A stretch of DNA of 11,854 nt, taken from positions 1 through 11,854 of the forward strand of contig PEUP01000076.1 in the NCBI GenBank assembly GCA_002780705.1, in the 5' to 3' direction. The notes below the pieces were generated by a model. It was not told the DNA's origin and searched no databases. It saw only the letters and a list, made by a program, of their open reading frames with translations. This document shows, piece by piece, positions 5,487 through 11,854 of the stretch; position 1 is the first letter of the stretch, and each line of letters begins with the position of its first letter. The position numbers and the translations under genes were made by a program. Source of the stretch: Elusimicrobia bacterium CG03_land_8_20_14_0_80_50_18 (GTDB lineage Bacteria > CG03).

Positions 5487-7636
5487 AGATTTTCCCTCAG
5501 GCGCTCAAGAGTCACGAGATCGCACAGAATCTCTTTGCCCTTTGTGGGCCCGAGATCATCTCCCACAACACCGAGCTCATACATCGTGTCTATCAATCCG
5601 GCGGCGCGGCCGTATCCTATGCGGAAACGCCTCTGCAGAAGAGAGGTGGAGGCCTTCCCCTGGGAAATCACGAATTCCGCGGCCTCCCAGAACATATCGT
5701 CCCTTATCTTGGCCGACGAGAAATCATTTTTTTTCACTTCCTTGGCCAGATCCATATAATCAAAGTCCACATTCTGGCTCCTTATGAATTTGACGACCTT
5801 CTGCACCTCTTTGCGCGAAACAAAAGGCGCCTGAATGCGTTCAAGGGAACTTGAGCCAGGCTGGAGATAAAGCATGTCGCCGTGAAGAAGAAGCGCCTCA
5901 GCGCCTTGCGCGTCCAGAATGGTGCGCGAATCTATTTTTGAGAGGACATGCAGAGAAAGCCGCGCGGGCAAATTGGCCTTGATAACTCCCGTGATGACAT
6001 TCACCGACGGGCGCTGCGTGCAAAGGACAAGATGTATGCCGCAGGCCCGAGACATCTGCGAAAGGCGTGTGATAGCGAGCTCCATGTCTTTCTGCGCCAC
6101 GGCCATGAGATCCGCGAGTTCGTCTATCACTATCACTATATAAGGAAGGCTGCCGCAGGATTCGTGGTAACCCGCCAGGTCCCGCACACCGTTTTCGGAA
6201 AAAAGTTTGAGCCGCCTTTCCATCTCAAAAACGGCCCATTTGAGCGACGCCACAGCCCCGCGCACATCCGTCTGCACGCGGGAAAAAAGATGGGGTATGT
6301 CGTTGTAAACGGTCAGCTCCACCATCTTGGCGTCAATGAGGATGAGTTTCAGGTCATAGGGGGAATATTTATAGAGGAGGCTGAGAATGAGATTGTGTAT
6401 GGTGACGCTCTTTCCCGAGCCCGTGGCCCCGCCGATCAGCAGATGCGGCATTGTGGAAAGATCGGCGACCACCGAATCACCTTCCACATTTTTGCCGAGC
6501 ACAACCGGCAGCTTCGCCCCCGACATAGAGAAACTCTCGGACTCCAGCACTTCCCGGAGACTGATTTTTTCGCGGTTTTTGCGGGGCACCTCTATTCCCA
6601 CCGCGGCCTTGCCGGGTATGGGAGCGAGTATCCTGATGGATTTAGCGCGAAGCTGCATGGCTATGTCATTGCTCAGACTCTGTATGGCCGCTATTTTCTG
6701 ACCCGGAGGAACAGAGAGCTCATATCTTATCACGCCCGGGCCTATAACGATATCCGACACCTCCGCGCTGATGCCGAAGGACGCGAAAGCTTCCTCAAGA
6801 GGTTTGACATCAGGCGATTCTTTTTCCTGACGCGGGCTTTTGAGCAGTGTGTTCGTGCCCGGAAGAAGGTATTCCCGCCGTTCAGCGCTCTCATCAACTT
6901 CCCGCGGGGATGCTTTTGACGCGGGCTCATTCCCGTCGTCATCTTCATCCATATCCTCTGAATCATCGTCGTCTTCAACAGTTTTTTTGGGCGCGGGCGA
7001 AGGCGCGGGAGAGCGGGGTTTTATAACAGGGCTCGGCCTTACAATCGCGGCGGCTGATACCCCCGCGCGTTTTCTAAGCAGGAGCAGCAATGCTCTCAGA
7101 CCCCTCCAGAGCGCGGCGGAGGCGGCGGCTATTTTCACAAAAGGCCAGGCCATTATTCTGAAAAGGCTCAGCGCGCCTGTGTCAAAAGCCAGTGTAAAAG
7201 CGGCCAAAGCCGCGGCGAAACTCGCCACAAACGAACCTTTGATGCCGAAAAGCCCTCTCAGCGCCAGACCCAGAATTTCACCCACCTTGCCGGCCGGGCT
7301 TATCTGCGGTATCCTGCCCATCATGGAAAGATGAACGGCGGAGCAGACAGATATAAGGAGAAGCAGAAGGCCGATGAGTTTTTTCCAGAAATTCGGCACG
7401 GTTATTTTTGCTATGAGGAGCGCTCCCGAAGCGATCAGGGTCAGTGAGAAAACATTGGATACCCATCCGAAAAGGTAATACGAGGCGGCCGCGATGTTCC
7501 TTCCTATAAAACCCTGGGACGGCTCCCAGTTCAGCCACAAGCCCATCATCAAGCCCGCCCCGACGAGCAGGATTCCGGCTATATCGGCGGAATGGTCGGC
7601 CTCGGCGGGATTTTGCGATTCCTTTTTTTTACTCAT
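5483..7636 (-). CDS. ftsK: DNA translocase FtsK/SpoIIIE
   Basis: A 717-residue membrane-anchored DNA pump that moves chromosome ends across the closing septum and helps resolve dimers. Residues 17-185 contain four or five hydrophobic segments. A Pro-rich and very acidic linker follows (EDDDDSEDMDEDDD at 221-234). The motor has the FtsK alpha/beta parts from about 285, Walker A GGATGSGKSV (402-411), the signature LIDAKMVELTVYNDIPHL (433-450), Walker B VIVIDELADLM (501-511) and TQRPSVNVITGVIKANLPAR (540-559). The winged-helix gamma domain that reads orienting sequences is at about 645-705 (LLQRRFRIGYGRAAGLID). It is shorter than E. coli FtsK and close to SpoIIIE size. Its ATG overlaps the uppP stop (ATGA), and its stop overlaps the next start (GTGA). 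A run of eight A bases in codons 3-5 is a possible slippage site. Confidence 0.96.
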   Translation of the reverse strand: MSKKKESQNPAEADHSADIAGILLVGAGLMMGLWLNWEPSQGFIGRNIAAASYYLFGWVSNVFSLTLIASGALLIAKITVPNFWKKLIGLLLLLISVCSAVHLSMMGRIPQISPAGKVGEILGLALRGLFGIKGSFVASFAAALAAFTLAFDTGALSLFRIMAWPFVKIAAASAALWRGLRALLLLLRKRAGVSAAAIVRPSPVIKPRSPAPSPAPKKTVEDDDDSEDMDEDDDGNEPASKASPREVDESAERREYLLPGTNTLLKSPRQEKESPDVKPLEEAFASFGISAEVSDIVIGPGVIRYELSVPPGQKIAAIQSLSNDIAMQLRAKSIRILAPIPGKAAVGIEVPRKNREKISLREVLESESFSMSGAKLPVVLGKNVEGDSVVADLSTMPHLLIGGATGSGKSVTIHNLILSLLYKYSPYDLKLILIDAKMVELTVYNDIPHLFSRVQTDVRGAVASLKWAVFEMERRLKLFSENGVRDLAGYHESCGSLPYIVIVIDELADLMAVAQKDMELAITRLSQMSRACGIHLVLCTQRPSVNVITGVIKANLPARLSLHVLSKIDSRTILDAQGAEALLLHGDMLYLQPGSSSLERIQAPFVSRKEVQKVVKFIRSQNVDFDYMDLAKEVKKNDFSSAKIRDDMFWEAAEFVISQGKASTSLLQRRFRIGYGRAAGLIDTMYELGVVGDDLGPTKGKEILCDLVTLERLRENL

Positions 7637-8394
7637 ATCAAAAACAGATTGATGAGAGCGACCGCCAGCGTGTAAAAACCGAAATATCTCAGGCGCGATT
7701 TCTTCACCATCAGCATCAGCAGGCTGATGGCCGCAAGGCCCGACAGAAAAGCCGCCGCTGATGCAAGCATCATACCCGTGTTGAAGAGCGAAGCACTAAA
7801 CGAGCCCAAAAGCAGATTTCCGAAAAGAACAGCCGGAATGCTCATATAAAAAGAAAACTCCAGCGCCTTTTCGCGGGAAAGGCCGCAGAAAATCCCGGCG
7901 CCTATCGTGGAGCCGCTCCGCGAAATTCCCGGCAGAATCGCCAAGGCCTGAAGAATGCCTATAAAAAATGATTTGCCCCCGTTGAGCGGCGCGTTTTTTC
8001 CCTTTATATGGTCGCTTCCTATGAGGAGCGCGGCGTTAATAAGGAAAAAAATCGATATCCAGAGAGAGTTCGCACGGAACATCCCGGCGAGCCAGTCCTT
8101 GGCCAGTATTCCCGCGATACCCGCCGGTATGCTGGCTATAAAAAGATAGAGCACGGTCATCCTTGAAGCCGCCCCACCGGCTTTGAAAAAATCAAGGAGC
8201 AGGGCGAGCAGCCCTTTTCTGAAATAGAAGAGCACGGCTAAAAGGGTGGCCAGATGAAGAAAGGCCGTCTCCTCAAAAGCCGCTTCGCCCGATGTGCCAA
8301 GGACGCTGTTGGCCAGGACGAGATGGCCCGAGGAAGAAACAGGCAGAAACTCCGTGAGCCCCTGCACAAGTCCCAATAAAACGCTTTTTAACAT
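7633..8394 (-). CDS. uppP: Undecaprenyl-diphosphatase
   Basis: A 253-residue polytopic membrane enzyme of the BacA/UppP type. It dephosphorylates undecaprenyl diphosphate to recycle the lipid carrier for peptidoglycan and other envelope polymers; overproduction gives bacitracin resistance in known cases. Both active-site motifs are present: QGLTEFLPVSSSGHL (11-25, Glu15 and His24) and LPGISRSGSTIGAG (154-167, Arg159). Length and about seven hydrophobic segments fit the family. No other in-frame start exists between the upstream stop and this ATG. There is no clear Shine-Dalgarno sequence before it, so its translation start is unusual; a 14-codon reading frame overlaps it. It heads the tightly packed block and overlaps ftsK by 4 bases. 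Confidence 0.95.
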   Translation of the reverse strand: MLKSVLLGLVQGLTEFLPVSSSGHLVLANSVLGTSGEAAFEETAFLHLATLLAVLFYFRKGLLALLLDFFKAGGAASRMTVLYLFIASIPAGIAGILAKDWLAGMFRANSLWISIFFLINAALLIGSDHIKGKNAPLNGGKSFFIGILQALAILPGISRSGSTIGAGIFCGLSREKALEFSFYMSIPAVLFGNLLLGSFSASLFNTGMMLASAAAFLSGLAAISLLMLMVKKSRLRYFGFYTLAVALINLFLI

Positions 8395-8458
8395 TTGGCG
8401 CCAGGGCTTGACTTTCGATACTTATTGCTCATTACTTCCAAAATTCTGTCCGCGGGCA

Positions 8459-8788
8459 TTATGCCGGTTCTTCAAACTTCGGAGGCGCATCTTCCTCATG
8501 GTCATGCCCGGCAGCACCCGCTCCGGCGGCGTCAGCGCACTCGTTGTACTTAGCCAGCACCTTCTCGCTGAGCTCGCTGTTGATGTCCGAGTCCCTCTTA
8601 ATCTTTATCGTGTTATAGAATTTTCCGTCGGAGCTTCTCTGGGAGGGAGAGCCCACAAAAAGACCGTTGGGCCCCTCAACGACCTTAAAAGCGTTCACCG
8701 TGAAATCATTGTCAAAGGTGACAACGGCAAAGGCCTTGACCTTGGAAGCCCCTTTGGCCATCCTGATGACAACATCCGTAATTTTCAT
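8459..8788 (-). CDS. spoVG: SpoVG family regulator
   Basis: A 109-residue SpoVG protein. SpoVG binds DNA and RNA in bacteria such as Borrelia and Staphylococcus and affects septation and sporulation in Bacillus; its target here is unknown. The family core is clear: MKITDVVIR at the start, KVKAFAVVTFDNDFTVNAFKVVEGPNGLFV, then a PSQR loop and DGKFYNTIKI (residue 80 is about the end of the core). The last 25 residues form an Ala-, His-, Asp- and Glu-rich tail (HDHEEDAPPKFEEP) beyond the usual core. Two ATGs lie six bases apart; the second is chosen because AGAGGGGG abuts the first ATG but sits 6 bases before the second. It has its own candidate promoter and lies 64 bases before uppP with no terminator between, so it may lead the whole block. 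Confidence 0.92.
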   Translation of the reverse strand: MKITDVVIRMAKGASKVKAFAVVTFDNDFTVNAFKVVEGPNGLFVGSPSQRSSDGKFYNTIKIKRDSDINSELSEKVLAKYNECADAAGAGAAGHDHEEDAPPKFEEPA

Positions 8789-8794
8789 AATCAT

Positions 8795-8802
8795 CCCCCT
8801 CT
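8795..8802 (-). promoter_or_regulatory. Ribosome binding site that decides the spoVG start
   Basis: AGAGGGGG on the minus strand touches the ATG at 8792-8794 and is 6 bases from the ATG at 8786-8788. The spacing makes the second ATG the better start and gives the usual SpoVG N-terminus MKITDV. Confidence 0.7.
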
Positions 8803-8815
8803 ATTTATTTCGTAT

Positions 8816-8845
8816 ATCTTACAAACTCCATTCCCTTATTGTAAA
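8816..8845 (-). promoter_or_regulatory. Candidate spoVG promoter with a dyad over its -35 box
   Basis: On the minus strand TTTACA (8840-8845, 5 of 6 matches) is followed after 18 bases by TAAGAT (8816-8821, 4 of 6 matches). The perfect dyad CTTATT-TAC-AATAAG (8835-8849) overlaps the -35 box; it has no T-run, so it is more likely an operator or chance than a terminator. Transcription would start about 20 bases before the spoVG start codon, leaving room for the ribosome binding site. Confidence 0.4.
8820..8832 (-). repeat. 13-base repeat, copy downstream of the ATPase gene
   Basis: AATGGAGTTTGTA on the minus strand matches the copy at 10039-10051 (AATGGAGTTAGTA) at 12 of 13 bases in the same orientation. 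The two copies bracket the ATPase gene. Here it lies in the spoVG promoter region. Confidence 0.5.
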
Positions 8846-8854
8846 TAAGCCGCT

Positions 8855-10030
8855 CTACTTAAAAAAAATATCCAGACCCTGTTCAGGTTTTAATCGGCTC
8901 AGGAACTGCTCCACAGGCAGGCATAAAACATTCTTGTGTATTATTTTTTCTTTGCCGCGGTAAAGAAACATAGTCCGGGCGTCGGGATATTCTTCCTGAA
9001 AACTTTTTAACCCCCTAAAATCTTTAAGTCTGATCTTGTCGGTATTTTTAACCTCAATGCCCCACAGGCCGTCATCACCGTATATGACGAAATCAACTTC
9101 CATTCCTGACCTGGTCCGCCAATAATAAATTTTATTTTTTCTGCCGCGGTATTCAACCCATGATATTAAATGCTGGGCGACCAAGCCTTCCAGCGCCTGA
9201 CCATTTATTTCCTCTTTTTTATCAAGGGGACCCGTCGGTCTTAATGAGCGGAAAACGCCGGTGTCCATGAAATAAAATTTTGGATGCTCCGTTAGTTTGC
9301 GCTTAGCTTTTCTTCTAAAGACTTCTAATCTAAAGGCCAGAAGGATATCCTCTAAAATGCTCACATACCCCTCTATGGTTTTACGGCCTACCTGCGTTTC
9401 TCTGGCAATATTGCTTATATTGAGAATAGAGGCGTGAGAAAAACTGATAATTTCCAGAAATCTGGAAAAATTGCCGATAGATCTGACTAACCCTTCCATT
9501 TGGACTTCTTCTCTTATATACAATGCCGCATACGCTTTCAGGGACTCATCAGGATTCCGCGAGCCGAGAATCAGCGGCAGCAGCCCTGATTGCAAAGAAT
9601 TTTCCAGATTAAAATCATCGCCAAGTTCCGCGCCCATAAAGGGATATATTTTTCTAACTGTTGCCCGTCCGGCCATGAGGTCAGTGCCTGTTCTTTTCAG
9701 CTTTCTTGCGCTGGAGCCTGTAAGAACAAACTGTAAAAAAGGATATTTTTCTATCAGGAGATGGACAACGCTCAATATTTCAGGAACTTTTTGAACCTCG
9801 TCTATCAATATGGTTTTGACGCCGGGATTACCTTCTACAAGTTCTCTAAGCCGCTCGGGCACGCTGCTATAGGCGCGGAATGCGGCAGGATCCAGTAAAT
9901 CAATAAGGAGCGAATCGTGGAAAATCCGTTTTATCCATGTGGATTTTCCTGTGCCTCTCGGCCCGAAAAGAAAAAAACTTTCTTTTGGTAAACACAAAAA
10001 TCTATCTTTAATCTCCAATTTGCCTGCCAT
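8855..10030 (-). CDS. ATP-binding protein, AAA_14 plus DUF4143
   Basis: A 391-residue stand-alone ATPase of the AAA_14/DUF4143 type, common in many copies in uncultured bacteria and archaea and without a settled function. The AAA part has Walker A GPRGTGKST (23-31), Walker B ILIDEVQKVPE (74-84) and the sensor LTGSSAR (103-109). A winged-helix-like middle part (about 205-260) contains IARETQVGRKTIEGYVSIL. The C-terminal DUF4143 part carries a PD-(D/E)xK nuclease-like set: Glu281, Asp313 in GMEVDFVI, and Glu326-Val-Lys328 in GIEVKN. The ATG at 10028-10030 is chosen because an in-frame TTG at 10064-10066 lies inside the -35 box. No ribosome binding site precedes the ATG. Sampled stretches are well under 40% GC, unlike accB and pnp upstream, which suggests horizontal gain. 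Confidence 0.88.
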   Translation of the reverse strand: MAGKLEIKDRFLCLPKESFFLFGPRGTGKSTWIKRIFHDSLLIDLLDPAAFRAYSSVPERLRELVEGNPGVKTILIDEVQKVPEILSVVHLLIEKYPFLQFVLTGSSARKLKRTGTDLMAGRATVRKIYPFMGAELGDDFNLENSLQSGLLPLILGSRNPDESLKAYAALYIREEVQMEGLVRSIGNFSRFLEIISFSHASILNISNIARETQVGRKTIEGYVSILEDILLAFRLEVFRRKAKRKLTEHPKFYFMDTGVFRSLRPTGPLDKKEEINGQALEGLVAQHLISWVEYRGRKNKIYYWRTRSGMEVDFVIYGDDGLWGIEVKNTDKIRLKDFRGLKSFQEEYPDARTMFLYRGKEKIIHKNVLCLPVEQFLSRLKPEQGLDIFFK

Positions 10031-10051
10031 AATGGATATACTAACTCCATT
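10031..10051. repeat. Inverted repeat spanning the -10 box of the ATPase gene
   Basis: On the minus strand AATGGA (10046-10051) and TCCATT (10031-10036) are exact inverted copies 9 bases apart, and the -10 box lies between them. The downstream arm touches the start codon. The arrangement suits an operator for autoregulation. Confidence 0.6.
10039..10051 (-). repeat. 13-base repeat, copy upstream of the ATPase gene
   Basis: AATGGAGTTAGTA on the minus strand matches the copy at 8820-8832 at 12 of 13 bases, same orientation. It includes part of the -10 box and one arm of the dyad over it. Confidence 0.5.
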
Positions 10052-10066
10052 TTGACGGCTTGTCAA
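10052..10066. repeat. Inverted repeat overlapping the -35 box of the ATPase gene
   Basis: TTGAC (10062-10066) and GTCAA (10052-10056) on the minus strand are exact inverted copies 5 bases apart. The first arm is the first five bases of the -35 hexamer. It directly adjoins the second dyad over the -10 box. Confidence 0.55.
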
Positions 10067-10132
10067 GTTTTTGTAGGATCTCTATATGAACCGTGAAACT
10101 CACAGGGGCACGCGGCATTCCCATGACAGCGA

Positions 10133-10612
10133 TTATTCTATCTCAAAAAGATTGTCGCCTTTACGGACAAGCTCCGCGTTTTTCGCGAGCGTCCTGAGTA
10201 TCCTGCAGTTTGACGGGCTCTCAATCTCATTCATCACCTTCATCGCCTCAACAATACTCAAAGTCTCGCCCTTTGACACATTGCAGGGCGGATTGATGAA
10301 AGGCTTTGAGTTGGGAGAGGCGGCATTGTAAAACAGGCCCGCGAGAGGCGATTTAATTGTTTTCATCTCCCGCGCGGGCGACGACGCGGCCTGCGCTTTC
10401 GCGGCTTTCGCCGGGCGCGGGAGAACGCGTTTTGCAGGGATACTCTCTGAATGAAGCTGAGGGATAGCTTGAGCGGCGAGAGCTCTCTTGATGCTGATCT
10501 TGATCCCGCTCTTCTCAAAAGCGAACTCGCTGATGTTTTTGTCCTTCATCAGGGAATAACAGTCCCTGAAAAAAGAAATCAGTTCAGCCGTCGCGCTCTT
10601 TGGTGACTTCAC
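10133..10612 (-). CDS. accB: Biotin carboxyl carrier protein of acetyl-CoA carboxylase
   Basis: A 159-residue BCCP, which carries biotin between the biotin carboxylase and carboxyltransferase parts of acetyl-CoA carboxylase in the first step of fatty acid synthesis. The C-terminal biotinyl domain (about 84-159) has the attachment motif VEAMKVMNEIES with Lys125. The thumb segment between two strands (ASPNSKPFI, about 98-106) is typical of true AccB and absent from most decarboxylase carriers. The N-terminal 45 residues form the usual assembly region, joined by an Ala/Pro/Lys-rich linker (about 55-85). The start is a GTG overlapping the pnp stop (GTGA); a following accC, the usual partner, is absent. 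An ATPase gene with its own promoter follows instead. Confidence 0.94.
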   Translation of the reverse strand: MKSPKSATAELISFFRDCYSLMKDKNISEFAFEKSGIKISIKRALAAQAIPQLHSESIPAKRVLPRPAKAAKAQAASSPAREMKTIKSPLAGLFYNAASPNSKPFINPPCNVSKGETLSIVEAMKVMNEIESPSNCRILRTLAKNAELVRKGDNLFEIE

Positions 10613-11854
10613 TTACCGTACTGGCTTTCGTCGCTTATTTTCAGGTCTCTCAGCGCCTCTTTGCGTGACAACCTGATCTTCCCTTTGTCATCAACAGAAA
10701 GGACTTTCACAAGGAGCTGGTCGCCCTCCTGCGCCACATCGGTGACGAGGTTCACCCTCTGGGGGGCGAGCTCGGAGACATGAACAAGGCCTTCCGTGCC
10801 GGGATAAATCTGCACAAAAGCGCCGAAATTCACCGTCTTTGTCACTTTGCCCATGTGTATCTTGCCGACCTCAACATCGCCCACGAGATATTCTATCATC
10901 TGTTTGGCGGCATTGATGCTCTCAACGCTGTCGGCGGCCAACTGCACAAGGCCGCTATCGTCCACATTAACCTCACAGCCCGTGTCGGCGATTATGCCTT
11001 TTATGTTCTTGCCGCCGGGGCCTATGAGCGCGCCTATTTTATCCACTTTGATCTTCACCGAATCTATCTGCGGAGCGAACTGAGACACCTTGACACGCGA
11101 CTCCGGAAGAGCCTCGGACATTTTGTCTATTATTTTACAGCGCGCCTCTTTTGACAGAGCGAGGGCTTTCCTGAATGTCTCCACATCCAGCGATTCCATC
11201 TTTAGATCCATCTGCACCGCGGTGATTCCCTTTTTTGTGCCGGCTATTTTCAGGTCCATGTTACCCAGATGATCCTCTTCTCCGGCGATATCCACAAGAA
11301 GCACTTTTTCATCGCCCATGTCGGCTATGCCCATCGCTATGCCGGCCACCATGGCCCTTATCGGCACACCCGCGTCCATCAGTGAAAGACAGGATCCGCA
11401 GACCGAGGCCATTGACGAAGAACCGTTGGATTCAAGGATCTCCGAGACAACCCGCACCGTATAAGGAAACTGCTCTTCGGGGGGAAGAAGCGGCACGATG
11501 GATTTTTCGGCAAGATAGCCGTGTCCGATCTCGCGGCGTCCGGGCCCGCGCGGAAACCCCACCTCACCCGTGGCGAAATGGGGGAAATTGTAATGAAGCA
11601 TGAACCTCTTTTTGTAATCCCCCTCCAGTTCGTCCATTATCTGTTTGTCCGACATGCTGCCGAGCGTGGTGACCGCGAGCGCCTGTGTCTCGCCGCGCGT
11701 AAAAACGGCGGAGCCGTGAGTCCTGGGAAGAACCGACACCTCGGAGCTTATGTTTCTTATCTCGTCAAAAGCCCGGCCGTCCAGGCGGCGCTTGTCCACT
11801 TTGATTTTTTTCAGGAATATGTCTTTTATACAGCCGTCAAACACCTCGGCATAA
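10609..11854 (-). CDS. pnp: Polyribonucleotide nucleotidyltransferase (PNPase), C-terminal part
   Basis: This is the 3' portion (about 415 codons) of a PNPase gene; the reading frame stays open to the right edge, so the first RNase PH domain and start lie outside. A GTG at 11842-11844 is only an internal codon. PNPase degrades RNA from the 3' end using phosphate. Counting residues from that GTG, the second RNase PH domain runs about 15-240, with the phosphate-site SNGSSSMASVCG (139-150) and catalytic Asp191, Asp197 and Lys199 in EDHLGNMDLK. The KH domain follows (GPGGKNIK at 275-282) and then the S1 domain (about 325-395, GKVTKTVNFGAFVQI). The gene ends shortly after S1, as in a normal PNPase, and overlaps accB by 4 bases. 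Confidence 0.96.
   Translation of the reverse strand, partial: YAEVFDGCIKDIFLKKIKVDKRRLDGRAFDEIRNISSEVSVLPRTHGSAVFTRGETQALAVTTLGSMSDKQIMDELEGDYKKRFMLHYNFPHFATGEVGFPRGPGRREIGHGYLAEKSIVPLLPPEEQFPYTVRVVSEILESNGSSSMASVCGSCLSLMDAGVPIRAMVAGIAMGIADMGDEKVLLVDIAGEEDHLGNMDLKIAGTKKGITAVQMDLKMESLDVETFRKALALSKEARCKIIDKMSEALPESRVKVSQFAPQIDSVKIKVDKIGALIGPGGKNIKGIIADTGCEVNVDDSGLVQLAADSVESINAAKQMIEYLVGDVEVGKIHMGKVTKTVNFGAFVQIYPGTEGLVHVSELAPQRVNLVTDVAQEGDQLLVKVLSVDDKGKIRLSRKEALRDLKISDESQYGK

Larger units (their letters stand above)
10038..10066 (-). promoter_or_regulatory. Sigma70-like promoter of the ATPase gene
   Basis: A perfect -35 TTGACA (10061-10066) and a -10 TAGTAT (10038-10043, 4 of 6 matches) are separated by the ideal 17 bases on the minus strand. 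The ATG begins 7 bases after the -10 box, so the mRNA should be leaderless. Two inverted repeats cover the promoter almost completely. Confidence 0.7.

Noticed and set aside
5227..5787. Plus-strand open frame across the ftsK/lolA junction
   Set aside because: Antisense to two clear genes; the translation is Arg/Ser/Pro-rich with no recognisable domain.
5948..6919. Long plus-strand open frame (323 codons) opposite ftsK
   Set aside because: It lies wholly antisense to the well-supported ftsK motor region, its translation shows no family motif, and long antisense frames are expected in GC-rich genes.
8835..8849. Hairpin after the ATPase gene as a terminator
   Set aside because: The stem is A/T-rich and no T-run follows on either strand; it is better read as a dyad in the spoVG promoter.
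10031..10066. Upstream TTG start giving the ATPase 12 more residues
   Set aside because: The TTG is part of a perfect -35 box and the extra codons are the promoter itself; the ATG at 10028-10030 fits both promoter and protein.
10067..10132. Possible terminator between accB and the ATPase gene
   Set aside because: Only 4-base stems (for example GTGA-GTT-TCAC) without a following T-run; not enough for an intrinsic terminator.

Overview
The window reads as chromosomal DNA of a Gram-negative-type bacterium. It carries a LolA-like periplasmic lipoprotein carrier, lipid-carrier recycling by UppP and a bacterial-type AspRS, and also SpoVG, which occurs in Firmicutes, spirochaetes and several deep-branching or uncultured phyla. 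That mix, with an AAA_14/DUF4143 ATPase, suggests an uncultured lineage such as Elusimicrobiota or Omnitrophota. This placement is inference. All twelve supported genes lie on the minus strand, so the map reads from high to low coordinates. There is no gene-free stretch over 300 bases, and I saw no tRNA, rRNA, CRISPR array or intact insertion sequence.

Layout in transcription order. (1) The 3' part of pnp, cut by the right edge, overlaps accB (biotin carrier of acetyl-CoA carboxylase) by 4 bases. (2) A stand-alone, AT-richer AAA_14/DUF4143 ATPase has its own sigma70-like promoter built from two dyads, and a near-identical 13-base repeat lies on each side of it. (3) spoVG follows, with its own candidate promoter and ribosome binding site. 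(4) A tight seven-gene block runs uppP - ftsK - lolA-like - pgsA - pgpA - aspS - DUF192; most junctions are 4-base stop/start overlaps. (5) A full-length HD-domain phosphohydrolase of the SAMHD1/dGTPase-like type has its own promoter. (6) The first codons of an exported protein, a clear signal peptide, run off the left edge with a further promoter.

The block joins envelope and division functions: undecaprenyl phosphate recycling for peptidoglycan, septal DNA translocation, periplasmic lipoprotein transport, and the last two steps of phosphatidylglycerol synthesis. It ends with a tRNA charging enzyme and a small DUF192 protein.

The most unusual signals are in the punctuation. Three promoters (ATPase, HD protein, exported protein) put the predicted transcription start at or within a few bases of the start codon, which implies leaderless mRNAs. 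The ATPase promoter contains two adjacent inverted repeats, a likely operator. A perfect 19-base palindrome of the GGGGACAGTCCCC kind sits in frame inside the DUF192 gene, and the LolA-like protein carries an unexplained, hairpin-rich 36-residue segment after its signal peptide. I found no convincing complete new system; the ATPase cassette with its operator and flanking repeats is the best candidate for follow-up.
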